From NCBI RefSeq assembly GCF_051014685.1, contig NW_027478419.1:186001-250000 (forward strand): a stretch of DNA of 64,000 bases, given 5' to 3'. The first letter of the stretch is position 1. Each line of letters opens with the position of its first letter. Source of the stretch: Ptiloglossa arizonensis (Eukaryota; Arthropoda; Insecta; Hymenoptera; Colletidae). Made by a program: the position numbers and the translations under genes. A model generated the notes under the pieces. It saw only the letters and a program-made list of their open reading frames with translations. It made no database searches and was not told the DNA's origin. This document shows positions 12,601 to 26,300 of the stretch, in pieces.

Positions 12601-15340
12601 GCGAACGGATTGACCAATCCGCAAAATTTCTGTTGCATCTGAAAGTAGAAACTCGCCCGATTACAACGGTATGCGTACTTTTCCCCTATGCCGTTCTAGT
12701 TACTCGTTTCGAGCATCAGAACTGCGAAAATTTTGAGTTTCTCAAGCGTTTCTTATTTCCAAACTGCCATATCTCGCGAACGGATTGATCAATCCGCAAA
12801 ATTTCTGCGGCATCTGAAAGCAGAAACTCGCCCGATTACAACGGTATGCGCACTTTTCCCCTAGGCCGTTCCAGTTATTCATTTCGAGCATCAGAACTGC
12901 GAAAATTTTGAGTTTCTCAAGCGTTTCTTACATCCAAACTGCCATATCTCGCGAACGGATCGACCAATCCGCAAAATTTCTGTTGCATCTGCAAGTAGAA
13001 ACTAGCCCGATTGCAACGGTATGCGTACTTTCCCCTTAGGCCGTTCTAGTTATTCGTTTCGAGCATCAGAACTGCGAAAATTTTGAGTTTCTCAAGCGTT
13101 TCTTACTTCCAAACAGCCATATCTCGCGAACGGATCGACCCATCCGCAAAATTTCTGTTGCATATGCAAGTAGAAACTCGCCCGATTAGAACGGTGTGCG
13201 TACTATTCCCCTAGGCCGTTCTAGTTACTCGTTTCGAGCATCAGAACTGCGAAAATTTTGAGTTTATCAAGCGTTTCTTATTTCCAAACTGCCATATCTC
13301 GCGAACGGATTGATCAATCCGCAAAATTTCTGTGGCATCTGAAAGTAGAAACTCGCCCGATTACAACGGTATGCGCACTTTTCCCCTAGGCGGTTCTAGT
13401 TATTCGTTTCGAGCATCAGAACTGCGAAAATTTTGAGTTTCTCAAGCGTTTCTTATTTCCAAACTGCCATATCTCGCGAACGGATCGCCCAATCCGCAAA
13501 ATTTCAGTTGCATGTGCAAGTAGAATCTCGCCCGATTACAACGGTATGCGTACTTTTCCCCTAGGCCGTTCTAGTTATTTCGTTTCGAGCATCAGAACTG
13601 CGCAAATTTTGAGTTTCTCAAGCGTTTCTTACCTCCCAACTGCCATATCTCGCGAACGGATTGACCAATCCGCAAAATTTCTGTTGCGTCTGAAAGTAGA
13701 AACTCGCCCGATTACAACGGTGTGCGTACTATTCCCCTAGGCCGTTCTAGTTACTCGTTTCGAGCATCAGAACTGCGAAAATTTTGAGTTTCTCAAGCGT
13801 TTCTTATATCCAAACTGCCATATCTCGCGAACGGATTGATCAATCCGCAAAATTTCTGTTGGATCTGAAAGTAGAAACTCGCCCGATTACAACGGTATGC
13901 GCACTTTTCCCCTAGGCCGTTCTAGTTATTCGTGTCGAGGATCAGAACTGCGAAAATTTTGAGTTTCTCAAGCGTTTCTTACATCCAAACTGCCATATCT
14001 CGCGAACGGATTGACCAATCCGCAAAATTTCTGTTGCATCTGAAAGTAGAAACTCGCCAGATTACAACGGTACGCGTACTTTTCCCCTAGGCCGTTCTAG
14101 TTATTCGTTTCGAGCATCAGAACTGCGAAAATTTTGAGTTTCTCAAGCGTTTCTTATTTCCAAACTGCCATATCTCACGAACGGATTGATCAATTCGCAA
14201 AATTTCTGCGGCGTCTGAAAGTAGAAACTCGCCCGATTACAACGGTATGCGCACTTTTCCCCTAGGCCGTTCCAGTTATTCATTTCGAGCATCAGAACTG
14301 CGAAAATTTTGAGTTTCTCAAGCGTTTCTTACCTCCAAACAGCCATGTCTCGCGAACGGATTGACCTATCCGCAAAATTTCTGTTGCGTCTGAAAGTAGA
14401 AACTCGCCCGATTACAACGGTGGGTGTAGTTTTCCCCTAGGCCGTTCTAGTTATTCGTTTCGAGCATCAGAACTGCGAAAATTTTGAGTTTCTCAAGCGT
14501 TTCTTACATCCAAACTGCCATATCTCGCGAACGGATCGACCAATCCGCAAAATTTCTGTTGCATCTGCAAGTAGAAACTAGCCCGATTGCAACGGTATGC
14601 GTACTTTTCCCCTAGGCCGTTCTAGTTATTCGTTTCGAGCATCAGAACTGCGAAAATTTTGAGTTTCTCAAGCGTTTCTTACCTCCAAACTGCCATATCT
14701 CGCGAACGGATTGATCAATCCGCAAAATTTCTGTAGCATCTGAAAGTAGAAACTCGCCCGATTACAACGGTATGCGTACTTTTCCCCTGTGCCGTTCTAG
14801 TTATTCGTTTCGAGCATCAGAACTGCGAAAATTTTGAGTTTCTCAAGCGTTTCTTATTTCCAAACTGCCATATCTCGCGAACGGATCGACCAATCCGCAA
14901 AATTTCTGTTGCATGTGCAAGTAGAATCTCGCCCGATTACAACGGTATGCGTACTTTTCCCCTAGGCCGTTCTAGTTATTTCGTTTCGAGCATCAGAACT
15001 GCGCAAATTTTGAGTTTCTCAAGCGTTTCTTACCTCCCAACTGCCATATCTCGCGAACGGATTGACCAATCCGCAAAATTTCTGTTGCGTCTGAAAGTAG
15101 AAACTCGCCCGATTACAACGGTGTGCGTACTATTCCCCTAGGCCGTTCTAGTTACTCGTTTCGAGCATCAGAACTGCGAAAATTTTGAGTTTCTCAAGCG
15201 TTTCTTATATCCAATCTGCCATATCTCGCGAACGGATTGATCAATCCGCAAAATTTCTGTTGCATCTGAAAGTAGAAACTCGCCCGATTACAACGGTATG
15301 CGCACTTTTCCCCAGGCCGTTCTAGTTATTCGTGTCGAGC
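9640..15340 (+). repeat. 12-mer-offset (2101-bp) duplication and right copy of the 7177-bp duplication
   Basis: Sequence from about 10,555 to 11,970 repeats at 12,656-14,070 with an offset of 2101 bp (12 x 175 + 1). Both also match about 5,480-6,890, at offsets of 5076 and 7177 bp, so this stretch of about eight monomers is present three times. Markers are TGCGGCATCTGAAAGCAG, the CCCCTTAGGCC variant (10,933 and 13,034 only), GAGTTTATCAAG, CAGTTGCATGTG and GTCGAGGATCAG. The CCCCTTAGG change is shared only by the two right-hand copies, so they separated after the split from the left copy. A unique GAGCTACAG variant lies near 9738. Confidence 0.85.
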
Positions 15341-18157
15341 ATCAGAACTGCGTAAATTTTGAGTTTCTCAAGCGTTTCTTACATCCAAACTGCCATATCT
15401 CGCGAACGGATTGACCAATCCGCAAAATTTCTGTTGCATCTGAAAATAGAGACTCGCCCGATTACAACGGTTTGCGTACTTTTCCCCTAGGCCGTTCTAG
15501 TTATTCGTTTCTAGCATCAGAACTGCGAAAATTTTGAGTTTCTCAAGCGTTTCTTACCTCCAAACTGCCATATCTCGCGAACGGATTGATCAATCCACAA
15601 AATTTCTGTTGCATCTGAAAGTAGAAACTCGCCCGATTAGAACGGTATGCGTACTTTTCCCCTAGGCCGTTCTAGTTACTCGTTTCGAGCATCAGAACTG
15701 CGAAAATTTTGAGTTTCTCAAGCGTTTCTTACATCCATACTGCCATATCTCGCGAACGGATCGACCAATCCGCAAAATTTCTGTTGCATCTGCAAGTAGA
15801 AACTAGCCCGATTGCAACGGTATGCGTACTTTCCCCCTAGGCCGTTCTAGTTATTCGTTTCGAGCATCAGAACTGCGAAAATTTTGAGTTTCTCAAGCGT
15901 TTCTTACTTCCAAACTGCCATATCTCGCGAACGGATCGACCAATCCGCAAAATTTCTGTTGCATGTGCAAGTAGAAACTCGCCCGATTAGAACGGTATGC
16001 GTACTTTTCCCCTAGGCCGTTCTAGTTATTCGTTTCGAGCATCAGAACTGCGAAAATTTTGAGTTTCTCAAGCGTTTCTTACCTCCAAACTGCCATATCT
16101 CGCGAACGGATTGATCAATCCGCAAAATTTCTGTTGCATCTGAAAGTAGAAACTCGCCCGATTACAACGGTATGCGTACTTTTCCCCTGTGCCGTTCTAG
16201 TTATTCGTTTCGGGCATCAGAACTGCGAAAATTTTGAGTTTCTCAAGCGTTTCTTATTTCCAAACTGCCATATCTCGCGAACGGATCGACCAATCCGCAA
16301 AATTTCTGTTGCATGTGCAAGTAGAATCTCGCCCGATTACAACGGTATGCGTACTTTTCCCCTAGGCCGTTCTAGTTACTCGTTTCGAGCATCAGAACTG
16401 CGCAAATTTTGAGTTTCTCAAGCGTTTCTTACCTCCCAACTGCCATATCTCGCGAACGGATTGACCAATCCGCAAAATTTCTGTTGCGTCTGAAAGTAGA
16501 AACTAGCCCGATTGCAACGGTATGCGTACTTTCCCCCTAGGCCGTTCTAGTTATTCGTTTCGAGCATCAGAACTGCGAAAATTTTGAGTTTCTCAAGCGT
16601 TTCTTACTTCCAAACTGCCATATCTCGCGAACGGATCGACCAATCCGCAAAATTTCTGTTGCATGTGCAAGTAGAAACTCGCCCGATTACAACGGTGTGC
16701 GTACTATTCCCCTAGGCCGTTCTAGTTACTCGTTTCGAGCATCAGAACTGCGAAAATTTTGAGTTTCTCAAGCGTTTCTTATATCCAATCTGCCATATCT
16801 CTCGAACGGATTGATCAATCCGCAAAATTTCTGTTGCATCTGAAAGTAGAAACTCGCCCGATTACAACGGTATGCGCACTTTTCCCCAGGCCGTTCTAGT
16901 TATTCGTGTCGAGCATCAGAACTGCGAAAATTTTGAGTTTCTCAAGCGTTTCTTACATCCAAACTGCCATATCTCGCGAACGGATTGACCAATCCGCAAA
17001 ATTTCTGTTGCATCTGAAAATAGAAACTCGCCCGATTACAACGGTTTGCGTACTTTTCCCCTAGGCCGTTCTAGTTATTCGTTTCTAGCATCAGAACTGC
17101 GAAAATTTTGAGTTTCTCAAGCGTTTCTTACCTCCAAACTGCCATATCTCGCGAACGGATTGATCAATCCACAAAATTTCTGTTGCATCTGAAAGTAGAA
17201 ACTCGCCCGATTAGAACGGTATGCGTACTTTTCCCCTAGGCCGTTCTAGTTACTCGTTTCGAGCATCAGAACTGCGAAAATTTTGAGTTTATCAAGCGTT
17301 TCTTATTTCCAAACTGCCATATCTCGCGAACGGATTGATCAATCCGCAAAATGTCTGTGGCATCTGAAAGTAGAAACTCGCCCGATTACAACGGTATGCG
17401 CACTTTTCCCCTAGGCGGTTCTAGTTATTCGTTTCGAGCATCAGAACTGCGAAAATTTTGAGTTTCTCAAGCGTTTCTTATTTCCAAACTGCCATATCTC
17501 GCGAACGGATCGACCAATCCGCAAAATTTCTGTTACATGTGCAAGTAGAATTATGCCCGATTACAACGGTATGCGTACTTTTCCCCTAGGCCGTTCTAGT
17601 TATTTCGTTTCGAGCATCAGAACTGCGCAAATTTTGAGTTTCTCAAGCGTTTCTTACCACCCAACTGCCATATCTCGCGAACGGATTGACCAATCCGCAA
17701 AATTTCTGTTGCCTCTGAAAGTAGAAACTCGCCCGATTACAACGGTGTGCGTACTATTCCCCTAGGCCGTTCTAGTTACTCGTTTCGAGCATCAGAACTG
17801 CGAAAATTTTGAGTTTCTCAAGCGTTTCTTATATCCAAACTGCCATATCTCGCGAACGGATTGATCAATCCGCAAAATTTCTGTTGCATCTGAAAGTAGA
17901 AACTCGCCCGATTACAACGGTATGCGCACTTTTCCCCAGGCCGTTCTAGTTATTCGTGTCGAGCATCAGAACTGCGAAAATTTTGAGTTTCTCAAGCGTT
18001 TCTTACATCCAAACTGCCATATCTCGCGAACGGATTGACCAATCCGCAAAATTTCTGTTGCATCTGAAAGTAGAAACTCGCCCGATTACAACGGTTTGCG
18101 TACTTTTCCCCTAGGCCGTTCTAGTTATTCGTTTCGAGCATCAGAACTGCGAAAATT
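15340..18157 (+). repeat. Region with a 9-mer (1574-bp) duplicated segment
   Basis: Two pieces of about 360 bp, at about 15,310-15,670 and 16,885-17,245, share the rare markers CTGAAAATAG, CGGTTTGCGTAC, TTTCTAGCATCAG and CAATCCACAAAA at an offset of 1574 bp. Between and after them lie monomers of types seen elsewhere, including the 176-bp TTATTTCG type near 17,600, here with unusual CACCCAACTGCC and GTTGCCTCTG variants. The TCTCTCGAAC variant near 16,800 disrupts the otherwise conserved TCGCGA hexamer. Confidence 0.8.
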
Positions 18158-18857
18158 GTGAGTTTCTCAAGCGTTTCTTACCTCCAAACTGCCATATCTC
18201 GCGAACGGATTGATCAATCCACAAAATTTCTGTTGCATCTGAAAGTAGAAACTCGCCCGATTACAACGGTATGCGTACTTTTCCCCTATGCCGTTCTAGT
18301 TATTCGTTTCGAGCATCAGAACTGCGAAAATTTTGAGTTTCTCAAGCGTTTCTTACTTCCAAACTGCCATATCTCGCGAACGGATCGACCAATCCGCAAA
18401 ATTTCTGTTGCATCTGAAAGTAGAAACTCGCCCGATTACAACGGTTTGCGTACTTTTCCCCTAGGCCGTTCTAGTTATTCGTTTCGAGCATCAGAACTGC
18501 GAAAATTTTGAGTTTCTCAAGCGTTTCTTACCTCCAAACTGCCATATCTCGCGAACGGATTGATCAATCCACAAAATTTCTGTTGCATCTGAAAGTAGAA
18601 ACTCGCCCGATTACAACGGTATGCGTACTTTTCCCCTATGCCGTTCTAGTTATTCGTTTCGAGCATCAGAACTGCGAAAATTTTGAGTTTCTCAAGCGTT
18701 TCTTACTTCTAAACTGCCATATCTCGCGAACGGATCGACCAATCCGCAAAATTTCTGTTGCATGTGCAAGTAGAAACTCGCCCGATTACAACGGTATGCG
18801 TACTTTTCCCCTAGGCCGTTCTAGTTATTCGTGTCGAGCATCAGAACTGCGAAAATT
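18158..18857 (+). repeat. Dimer HOR, two tandem copies of 350 bp
   Basis: The two-monomer unit starting with GAGTTTCTCAAGCG near 18,158 repeats at 18,508. Both copies have CAATCCACAAAATTTC and CTATGCCGTTCTAGTTATTCG. They differ at a handful of positions: ACTTCCAAAC versus ACTTCTAAAC near 18,710, and CATCTGAAAG with TTTGCGTAC in the first copy versus CATGTGCAAG with TATGCGTAC in the second. A dimer this similar is the smallest clear duplication in the window. Confidence 0.85.
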
Positions 18858-21225
18858 TTGAGTTTCTCAAGCGTTTCTTACATCCAAACTGCCATATCTC
18901 GCGAACGGATCGACCAATCCGCAAAATTTCTGTTGCATCTGCAAGTAGAAACTAGCCCGATTGCAACGGTATGCGTACTTTCCCCCTAGGCCGTTCTAGT
19001 TATTCGTGTCGAGCATCAGAACTGCGCCAATTTTGAGTTTCCCAAGCGTTTCTTATATCCAAACTGCCATATCTCGCGAACGGATTGATCAATCCGCAAA
19101 ATTTCTGATGCATCTGAAAGTAGAAACTCGCCCGATTACAACGGTATGCGTACTTTCCCCCTAGGCCGTTCTAGTTATTCGTTTCGAGCATCAGAACTGC
19201 GAAAATTTTGAGTTTCTCAAGCGTTTCTTACTTCCAAACTGCCATATCTCGCGAACGGATCGACCAATCCGCAAAATTTCTGTTGCATGTGCAAGTAGAA
19301 ACTCGCCCGATTACAACGGTATGCGTACTTTTCCCCTAGGCCGTTCTAGTTATTCGTGTCGAGCATCAGAACTACGAAAATTTTGAGTTTCTCAAGCGTT
19401 TCTTACATCCAAACTGCCATATCTCGCGAACGGATTGACCAATCCGCAAAATTTCTGTTGCATCTGAAAGTAGAAACTCGCCCGATTACAACGGTATGCG
19501 TACTTTTCCCCTATGCCGTTCTAGTTACTCGTTTCGAGCATCAGAACTGCGAAAATTTTGAGTTTCTCAAGCGTTTCTTATTTCCAAACTGCCATATCTC
19601 GCGAACGGATCGACCAATCCGCAAAATTTCTGTTGCATCTGCAAGCAGAAACTAGCCCGATTGCAACGGTATGCGTACTTTCCCCCTAGGCCGTTCTAGT
19701 TATTCGTTTCGAGCATCAGAACTGCGAAAATTTTGAGTTTCTCAAGCGTTTCTTACTTCCAAACTGCCATATCTCGCGAACGGATCGACCAATCCGCAAA
19801 ATTTCTGTTGCATGTGCAAGTAGAAACTCGCCCGATTAGAACGGTATGCGTACTTTTCCCCTTGGCCGTTCTAGTTATTCGTTTCGAGCATCAGAACTGC
19901 GAAAATTTTGCGTTTCTCAAGCGTATCTTACCTCCAAACTGCCATATCTCGCGAAAGGATTGATCAATCCGCAAAATTTCTGTTGCATCTGAAAGTAGAA
20001 ACTCGCCCGATTACAACGGTATGCGTACTTTTCCCCTATGCCGTTCTAGTTACTCGTTTCGAGCATCAGAACTGCGAAAATTTTGAGTTTATCAAGCGTT
20101 TCTTATTTCCAAACTGCCATATCTCGCGAACGGATTGATCAATCCGCAAAATGTCTGTGGCATCTGAAAGTAGAAACTCGCCCGATTACAACGGTATGCG
20201 CACTTTTCCCCTAGGCGGTTCTAGTTATTCGTTTCGAGCATCAGAACTGCGAAAATTTTGAGTTTCTCAAGCGTTTCTTATTTCCAAACTGCCATATCTC
20301 GCGAACGGATCGACCAATCCGCAAAATTTCTGTTGCATGTGCAAGTAGAATCTCGCCCGATTACAACGGTATGCGTACTTTTCCCCTAGGCCGTTCTAGT
20401 TATTTCGTTTCGAGCATCAGAAATGCGAAAATTTTGAGTTTCACAAGCGTTTCTTATATCCAAACTGCCATATCTCGCGAACGGATTGATCAATCCGCAA
20501 AATTTCTGATGCATCTGAAAGTAGAAACTCGCCCGATTACAACGGTATGCGCACTTTTCCCCTAGGCCGTTCTAGTTATTCGTGTCGAGCATCAGAACTG
20601 CGAAAATTTTGAGTTTCTCAAGCGTTTCTTACATCCAAACTGCCATATCTCGCGAACGGATTGACCAATCCGCAAAATTTCTGTTGCATCTGAAAGTAGA
20701 AACTCGCCCGATTACAACGGTATGCGTACTTTTCCCCTATGCCGTTCTAGTTACTCGTTTCGAGCATCAGAACTGCGAAAATTTTGAGTTTCTCAAGCGT
20801 TTCTTATTTCCAAACTGCCATATCTCGCGAACGGATTGATCAATCCGCAAAATTTCTGCGGCATCTGAAAGTAGAAACTCGCTCGATTACAACGGTATGC
20901 GCACTTTTCCCCTAGGCCGTTCCAGTTATTCATTTCGAGCATCAGAACTGCGAAAATTTTGAGTTTCTCAAGCGTTTCTTACCTCCAAACTGCCATATCT
21001 CGCGAACGGATTGACCTATCCGCAAAATTTCTGTTGCGTCTGGAAGTAGAAGCTCGCCCGATTACAACGGTGGCTGTAGTTTTCCCCTAGGCCGTTCTAG
21101 TTATTCGTTTCGAGCATCAGAACTGCGAAAATTTTGAGTTTCTCAAGCGTTTCTTAACTCCAAACTGCCATATCTCGCGAACGGATTGATCAATCCGCAA
21201 AATTTCTGTTGCATGTGCAAGTAGA
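18858..21225 (+). repeat. Mosaic monomers containing a segment related to 39.3 and 61.6 kb
   Basis: No internal period stands out. From about 20,582 to 21,130 the monomer order closely matches 39,323-39,870 and 61,561-62,108, including the rare GGAAGTAGAAGCTCG and GGTGGCTGTAG variants near 21,042-21,075. The offset to the 39-kb copy is 18,741 bp. One monomer further on, the offset becomes 18,916, a one-monomer shift. Other markers are ACTGCGCCAATTTTG with TTTCCCAAGCG near 19,021, GCGAAAGGATTG near 19,952 and GAAATGCGAAA near 20,421. Confidence 0.8.
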
Positions 21226-23316
21226 AACTCGCCCGATTACAACGGTATGCGTACTTTTCCCCTAGGCCGTTCTAGTTATTCGTTTCGAGCATCAGAACTG
21301 CGAAAATTTTGAGTTTCTCAAGCGTTTCTTACCTCCAAACTGCCATATCTCGCGAACGGATTGATCAATCCGCAAAATTTCTGTTGCATCTGAAAGTAGA
21401 AACTCGCCCGATTACAACGGTATGCGTACTTTTCCCCTATGCCGTTCTAGTTACTCGTTTCGAGCATCAGAACTGCGAAAATTTTGAGTTTCTCAAGCGT
21501 TTCTTATTTCCAAACTGCCATATCTCGCGAACGGATCGACCAATCCGCAAAATTTCTGTTGCATGTGCAAGTAGAATCTCGCCCGATTACAACGGTATGC
21601 GTACTTTTCTCCTAGGCCGTTCCAGTTATTTCGTTTCGAGCATCAGAACTGCGCAAATTTTGAGTTTCTCAAGCGTTTCTTACCTCCCAACTGCCATATC
21701 TCGCGAACGGATTGACCAATCCGCAAAATTTCTGTTGCGTCTGAAAGTAGAAACTCGCCCGATTACAACGGTGTGCGTACTATTCCCCTAGGCCGTTCTA
21801 GTTACTCGTTTCGAGCATCAGAACTGCGAAAATTTTGAGTTTCTCAAGCGTTTCTTATATCCAAACTGCCATATCTCGCGAACGGATTGATCAATCCGCA
21901 AAATTTCTGTTGCATCTGAAAGTAGAAACTCGCCCGATTACAACGGTATGCGCACTTTTCCCCAGGCCGTTCTAGTTATTCGTGTCGAGCATCAGAACTG
22001 CGAAAATTTTGAGTTTCTCAAGCGTTTCTTACATCCAAACTTCCATATCTCGCGAACGGATTGACCAATCCGCAAAATTTCTGTTGCATGTGCAAGTAGA
22101 ATCTTGCCCGATTACAACGGTATGCGTACTTTTCCCCTAGGCCGTTCTAGTTATTTCGTTTCGAGCATCAGAACTGCGCAAATTTTGAGTTTCTCAAGCG
22201 TTTCTTACCTCCCAACTGCCATATCTCGCGAACGGATTGACCAATCCGCAAAATTTTTGTTGCGTCTGAAAGTAGAAACTCGCCCGATTACAACGGTGTG
22301 CGTACTATTCCCCTAGGCCGTTCTAGTTACTCGTTTCGAGCATCAGAACTGCGCAAATTTTGAGTTTCTCAAGCGTTTCTTACATCCAAACTGCCATATC
22401 TCGCGAACGGATTGATCAATCCGCAAAATTTCTGTTGCGTCTGAAAGTAGAAACTCGCCCGATTACAACGGTATGCGTACTTTTCCCCTAGGCCGTTCTA
22501 GTTATTCGTTTCGAGCATCAGAACTGCGAAAATTTTGAGTTTCTCAAGCGTTTCTTACCTCCAAACTGCCATATCTCGCGAACGGATTGATCAATCCGCA
22601 AAATTTCTGTTGCATCTGAAAGTAGAAACTCGCCCGATTACAACGGCATGCGTACTTTTCCCCTATGCCGTTCTAGTTACTCGTTTCGAGCATCAGAACT
22701 GCGAAAATTTTGAGTTTCTCAAGCGTTTCTTATTTCCAAACTGCCATATCTCGCGAACGGATCGACCAATCCGCAAAATTTCTGTTGCATGTGCAAGTAG
22801 AATCTCGCCCGATTACAACGGTATGCGTACTTTTCTCCTAGGCCGTTCTAGTTATTTCGTTTCGAGCATCAGAACTGCGCAAATTTTGAGTTTCTCAAGC
22901 GTTTCTTACCTCCCAACTGCCATATCTCGCGAACGGATTGACCAATCCGCAAAATTTCTGTTGCGTCAGAAAGTAGAAACTCGCCCGATTACAACGGTGT
23001 GCGTACTATTCCCCTAGGCCGTTCTAGTTACTCGTTTCGAGCATCAGAACTGCGAAAATTTTGAGTTTCTCAAGCGTTTCTTATATCCAAACTGCCATAT
23101 CTCGCGAACGGATTGATCAATCCGCAAAATTTCTGTTGCATCTGAAAGTAGAAACTCGCCCGATTACAACGGTATGCGCACTTTTCCCCAGGCCGTTCTA
23201 GTTATTCGTGTCGAGCATCAGAACTGCGAAAGTTTTGAGTTTCTCAAGCGTTTCTTACATCCAAACTTCCATATCTCGCGAACGGATTGACCAATCCGCA
23301 AAATTTCTGTTGCATC
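21225..23316 (+). repeat. 7-mer-offset (1226-bp) duplication
   Basis: About 865 bp at 21,225-22,090 recurs at 22,451-23,316, offset 1226 bp (7 x 175 + 1). The shared order is CCTCC/TGATCAATCC, CTATGCC, CATGTGCAAG with TTTTCTCCTAGG, the 176-bp TTATTTCG type, GTGTGCGTACTATT, and the 174-bp CCCCAGGCC type. The TTTTCTCCTAGG change (near 21,608 and 22,834) is specific to this pair. Small differences include GTTCCAG versus GTTCTAG and GCGTCTGAAAG versus GCGTCAGAAAG. Confidence 0.85.
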
Positions 23317-26300
23317 TGAAAGTAGAAACTCGCCCGATTACAACGGTATGCGTACTTTTCCCCTAGGCCGTTCTAGTTATTCGTTTCGAGCATCAGAACT
23401 GCGAAAATTTTGAGTTTCTCAAGCGTTTCTTATTTCCAAACTGCCATATCTCGCGAACGGATTGATCAATTCGCAAAATTTCTGCGGCATCTGAAAGTAG
23501 AAACTCGCCCGATTACAACGGTATGCGCACTTTTCCCCTAGGCCGTTCCAGTTATTCATTTCGAGCATCAGAACTGCGAAAATTTTGAGTTTCTCAAGCG
23601 TTTCTTACTTCCAAACTGCCATATCTCGCGAACGGATCGACCAATCCGCAAAATTTCTGTTGCATGTGCAAGTAGAATCTTGCCCGATTACAACGGTATG
23701 CGTACTTTTCCCCTAGGCCGTTCTAGTTATTTCGTTTCGAGCATCAGAACTGCGCAAATTTTGAGTTTCTCAAGCGTTTCTTACCTCCCAACTGCCATAT
23801 CTCGCGAACGGATTGACCAATCCGCAAAATTTCTGTTGCGTCTGAAAGTAGAAACTCGCCCGATTACAACGGTGTGCGTACTATTCCCCTAGGCCGTTCT
23901 AGTTACTCGTTTCGAGCATCAGAACTGCGCAAATTTTGAGTTTCTCAAGCGTTTCTTATATCCAAACTGCCATATCTCGCGAACGGATTGATCAATCCGC
24001 AAAATTTCTGTTGCATCTGAAAGTAGAAACTCGCCCGATTACAACGGTATGCGTACTTTTCCCCTAGGCCGTTCTAGTTATTCGTTTCGAGCATCAGAAC
24101 TGCGGAAATTTTGAGTTTCTCAAGCGTTTCTTATTTCCAAACTGCCATATCCCGCGAACGGATTGATCAATTCGCAAAATTTCTGCGGCATCTGAAAGTA
24201 GAAACTCGCCCGATTACAACGGTATGCGCACTTTTCCCCTAGGCCGTTCCAGTTATTCATTTCGAGCATCAGAACTGCGAAAATTTTGAGTTTCTCAAGC
24301 GTTTCTTACTTCCAAACTGCCATATCTCGCGAACGGATTGACCAATCCGCAAAATTTCTGTTGCATGTGCAAGTAGAATCTCGCCCGATTACAACGGTAT
24401 GCGTACTTTTCCCCTAGGCCGTTCTAGTTATTTCGTTTCGAGCATCAGAACTGCGCAAATTTTGAGTTTCTCAAGCGTTTCTTACCTCCCAACTGCCATA
24501 TCTCGCGAACGGATTGACCAATCCGTAAAATTTCTGTTGCGTCTGAAAGTAGAAACTCGCCCGATTACAACGGTGTGCGTACTATTCCCCTAGGCCGTTC
24601 TAGTTACTCGTTTCGAGCATCAGAACTGCGCAAATTTTGAGTTTCTCAAGCGTTTCTTATATCCAAACTGCCATATCTCGCGAACGGATTGATCAATCCG
24701 CAAAATTTCTGTTGCGTCTGAAAGTAGAAACTCGCCCGATTACAACGGTGTGCGTACTATTCCCCTAGGCCGTTCTAGTTACTCGTTTCGAGCATCAGAA
24801 CTGCGAAAATTTTGAGTTTCTCAAGCGTTTCTTACTTCCAAACTGCCATATCTCGCGAACGGATCGACCAATCCGCAAAATTTCTGTTGCATGTGCAAGT
24901 AGAATCTCGCCCGATTACAACGGTATGCGTACTTTTCCCCTAGGCCGTCCTAGTTATTTCGTTTCGAGCATCAGAACTGCGCAAATTTTGAGTTTCTCAA
25001 GCGTTTCTTACCTCCAAACTGCCATATCTCGCGAACGGATTGATCAATCCGCAAAATTTCTGTTGCATCTGAAAGTAGAAACTCGCCCGATTACAACGGT
25101 ATGCGTACTTTTCCCCTAGGCCGTTCTAGTTATTCGTTTCGAGCATCAGAACTGCGAAAATTTTGAGTTTCTCAAGCGTTTCTTATTTCCAAACTGCCAT
25201 ATCTCGCGAACGGATTGATCAATTCGCAAAATTTCTGCGGCATCTGAAAGTAGAAACTCGCCCGATTACAACGGTATGCGCACTTTTCCCCTAGGCCGTT
25301 CCAGTTATTCATTTCGAGCATCAGAACTGCGAAAATTTTGAGTTTCTCAAGCGTTTCTTACTTCCAAACTGCCATATCTCGCGAACGGATCGACCAATCC
25401 GCAAAATTTCTGTTGCATGTGCAAGTAGAATCTTGCCCGATTACAACGGTATGCGTACTTTTCCCCTAGGCCGTTCTAGTTATTTCGTTTCGAGCATCAG
25501 AACTGCGCAAATTTTGAGTTTCTCAAGCGTTTCTTACCTCCCAACTGCCATATCTCGCGAACGGATTGACCAATCCGCAAAATTTCTGTTGCGTCTGAAA
25601 GTAGAAACTCGCCCGATTACAACGGTGTGCGTACTATTCCCCTAGGCCGTTCTAGTTACTCGTTTCGAGCATCAGAACTGCGCAAATTTTGAGTTTCTCA
25701 AGCGTTTCTTACATCCAAACTGCCATATCTCGCGAACGGATTGATCAATCCGCAAAATTTCTGTTGCGTCTGAAAGTAGAAACTCGCCCGATTACAACGG
25801 TGTGCGTACTATTCCCCTAGGCCGTTCTAGCTCCTCGTTTCGAGCATCAGAACTGCGAAAATTTTGAGTTTCTCAAGCGTTTCTTATATCCAAACTGCCA
25901 TATCTCGCGAACGGATTGATCAATCCGCAAAATTTCTGTTGCATCTGAAAGTAGAAACTCGCCCGATTACAACGGTATGCGTACTTTTCCCCTAGGCCGT
26001 TCTAGTTATTCGTTTCGAGCATCAGAACTGCGAAAATTTTGAGTTTCTCAAGCGTTTCTTATTTCCAAACTGCCATATCTCGCGAACGGATTGATCAATT
26101 CGCAAAATTTCTGCGGCATCTGAAAGTAGAAACTCGCCCGATTACAACGGTATGCGCACTTTTCCCCTAGGCCGTTCCAGTTATTCATTTCGAGCATCAG
26201 AACTGCGAAAATTTTGAGTTTCTCAAGCGTTTCTTACTTCCAAACTGCCATATCTCGCGAACGGATCGACCAATCCGCAAAATTTCTGTTGCATGTGCAA

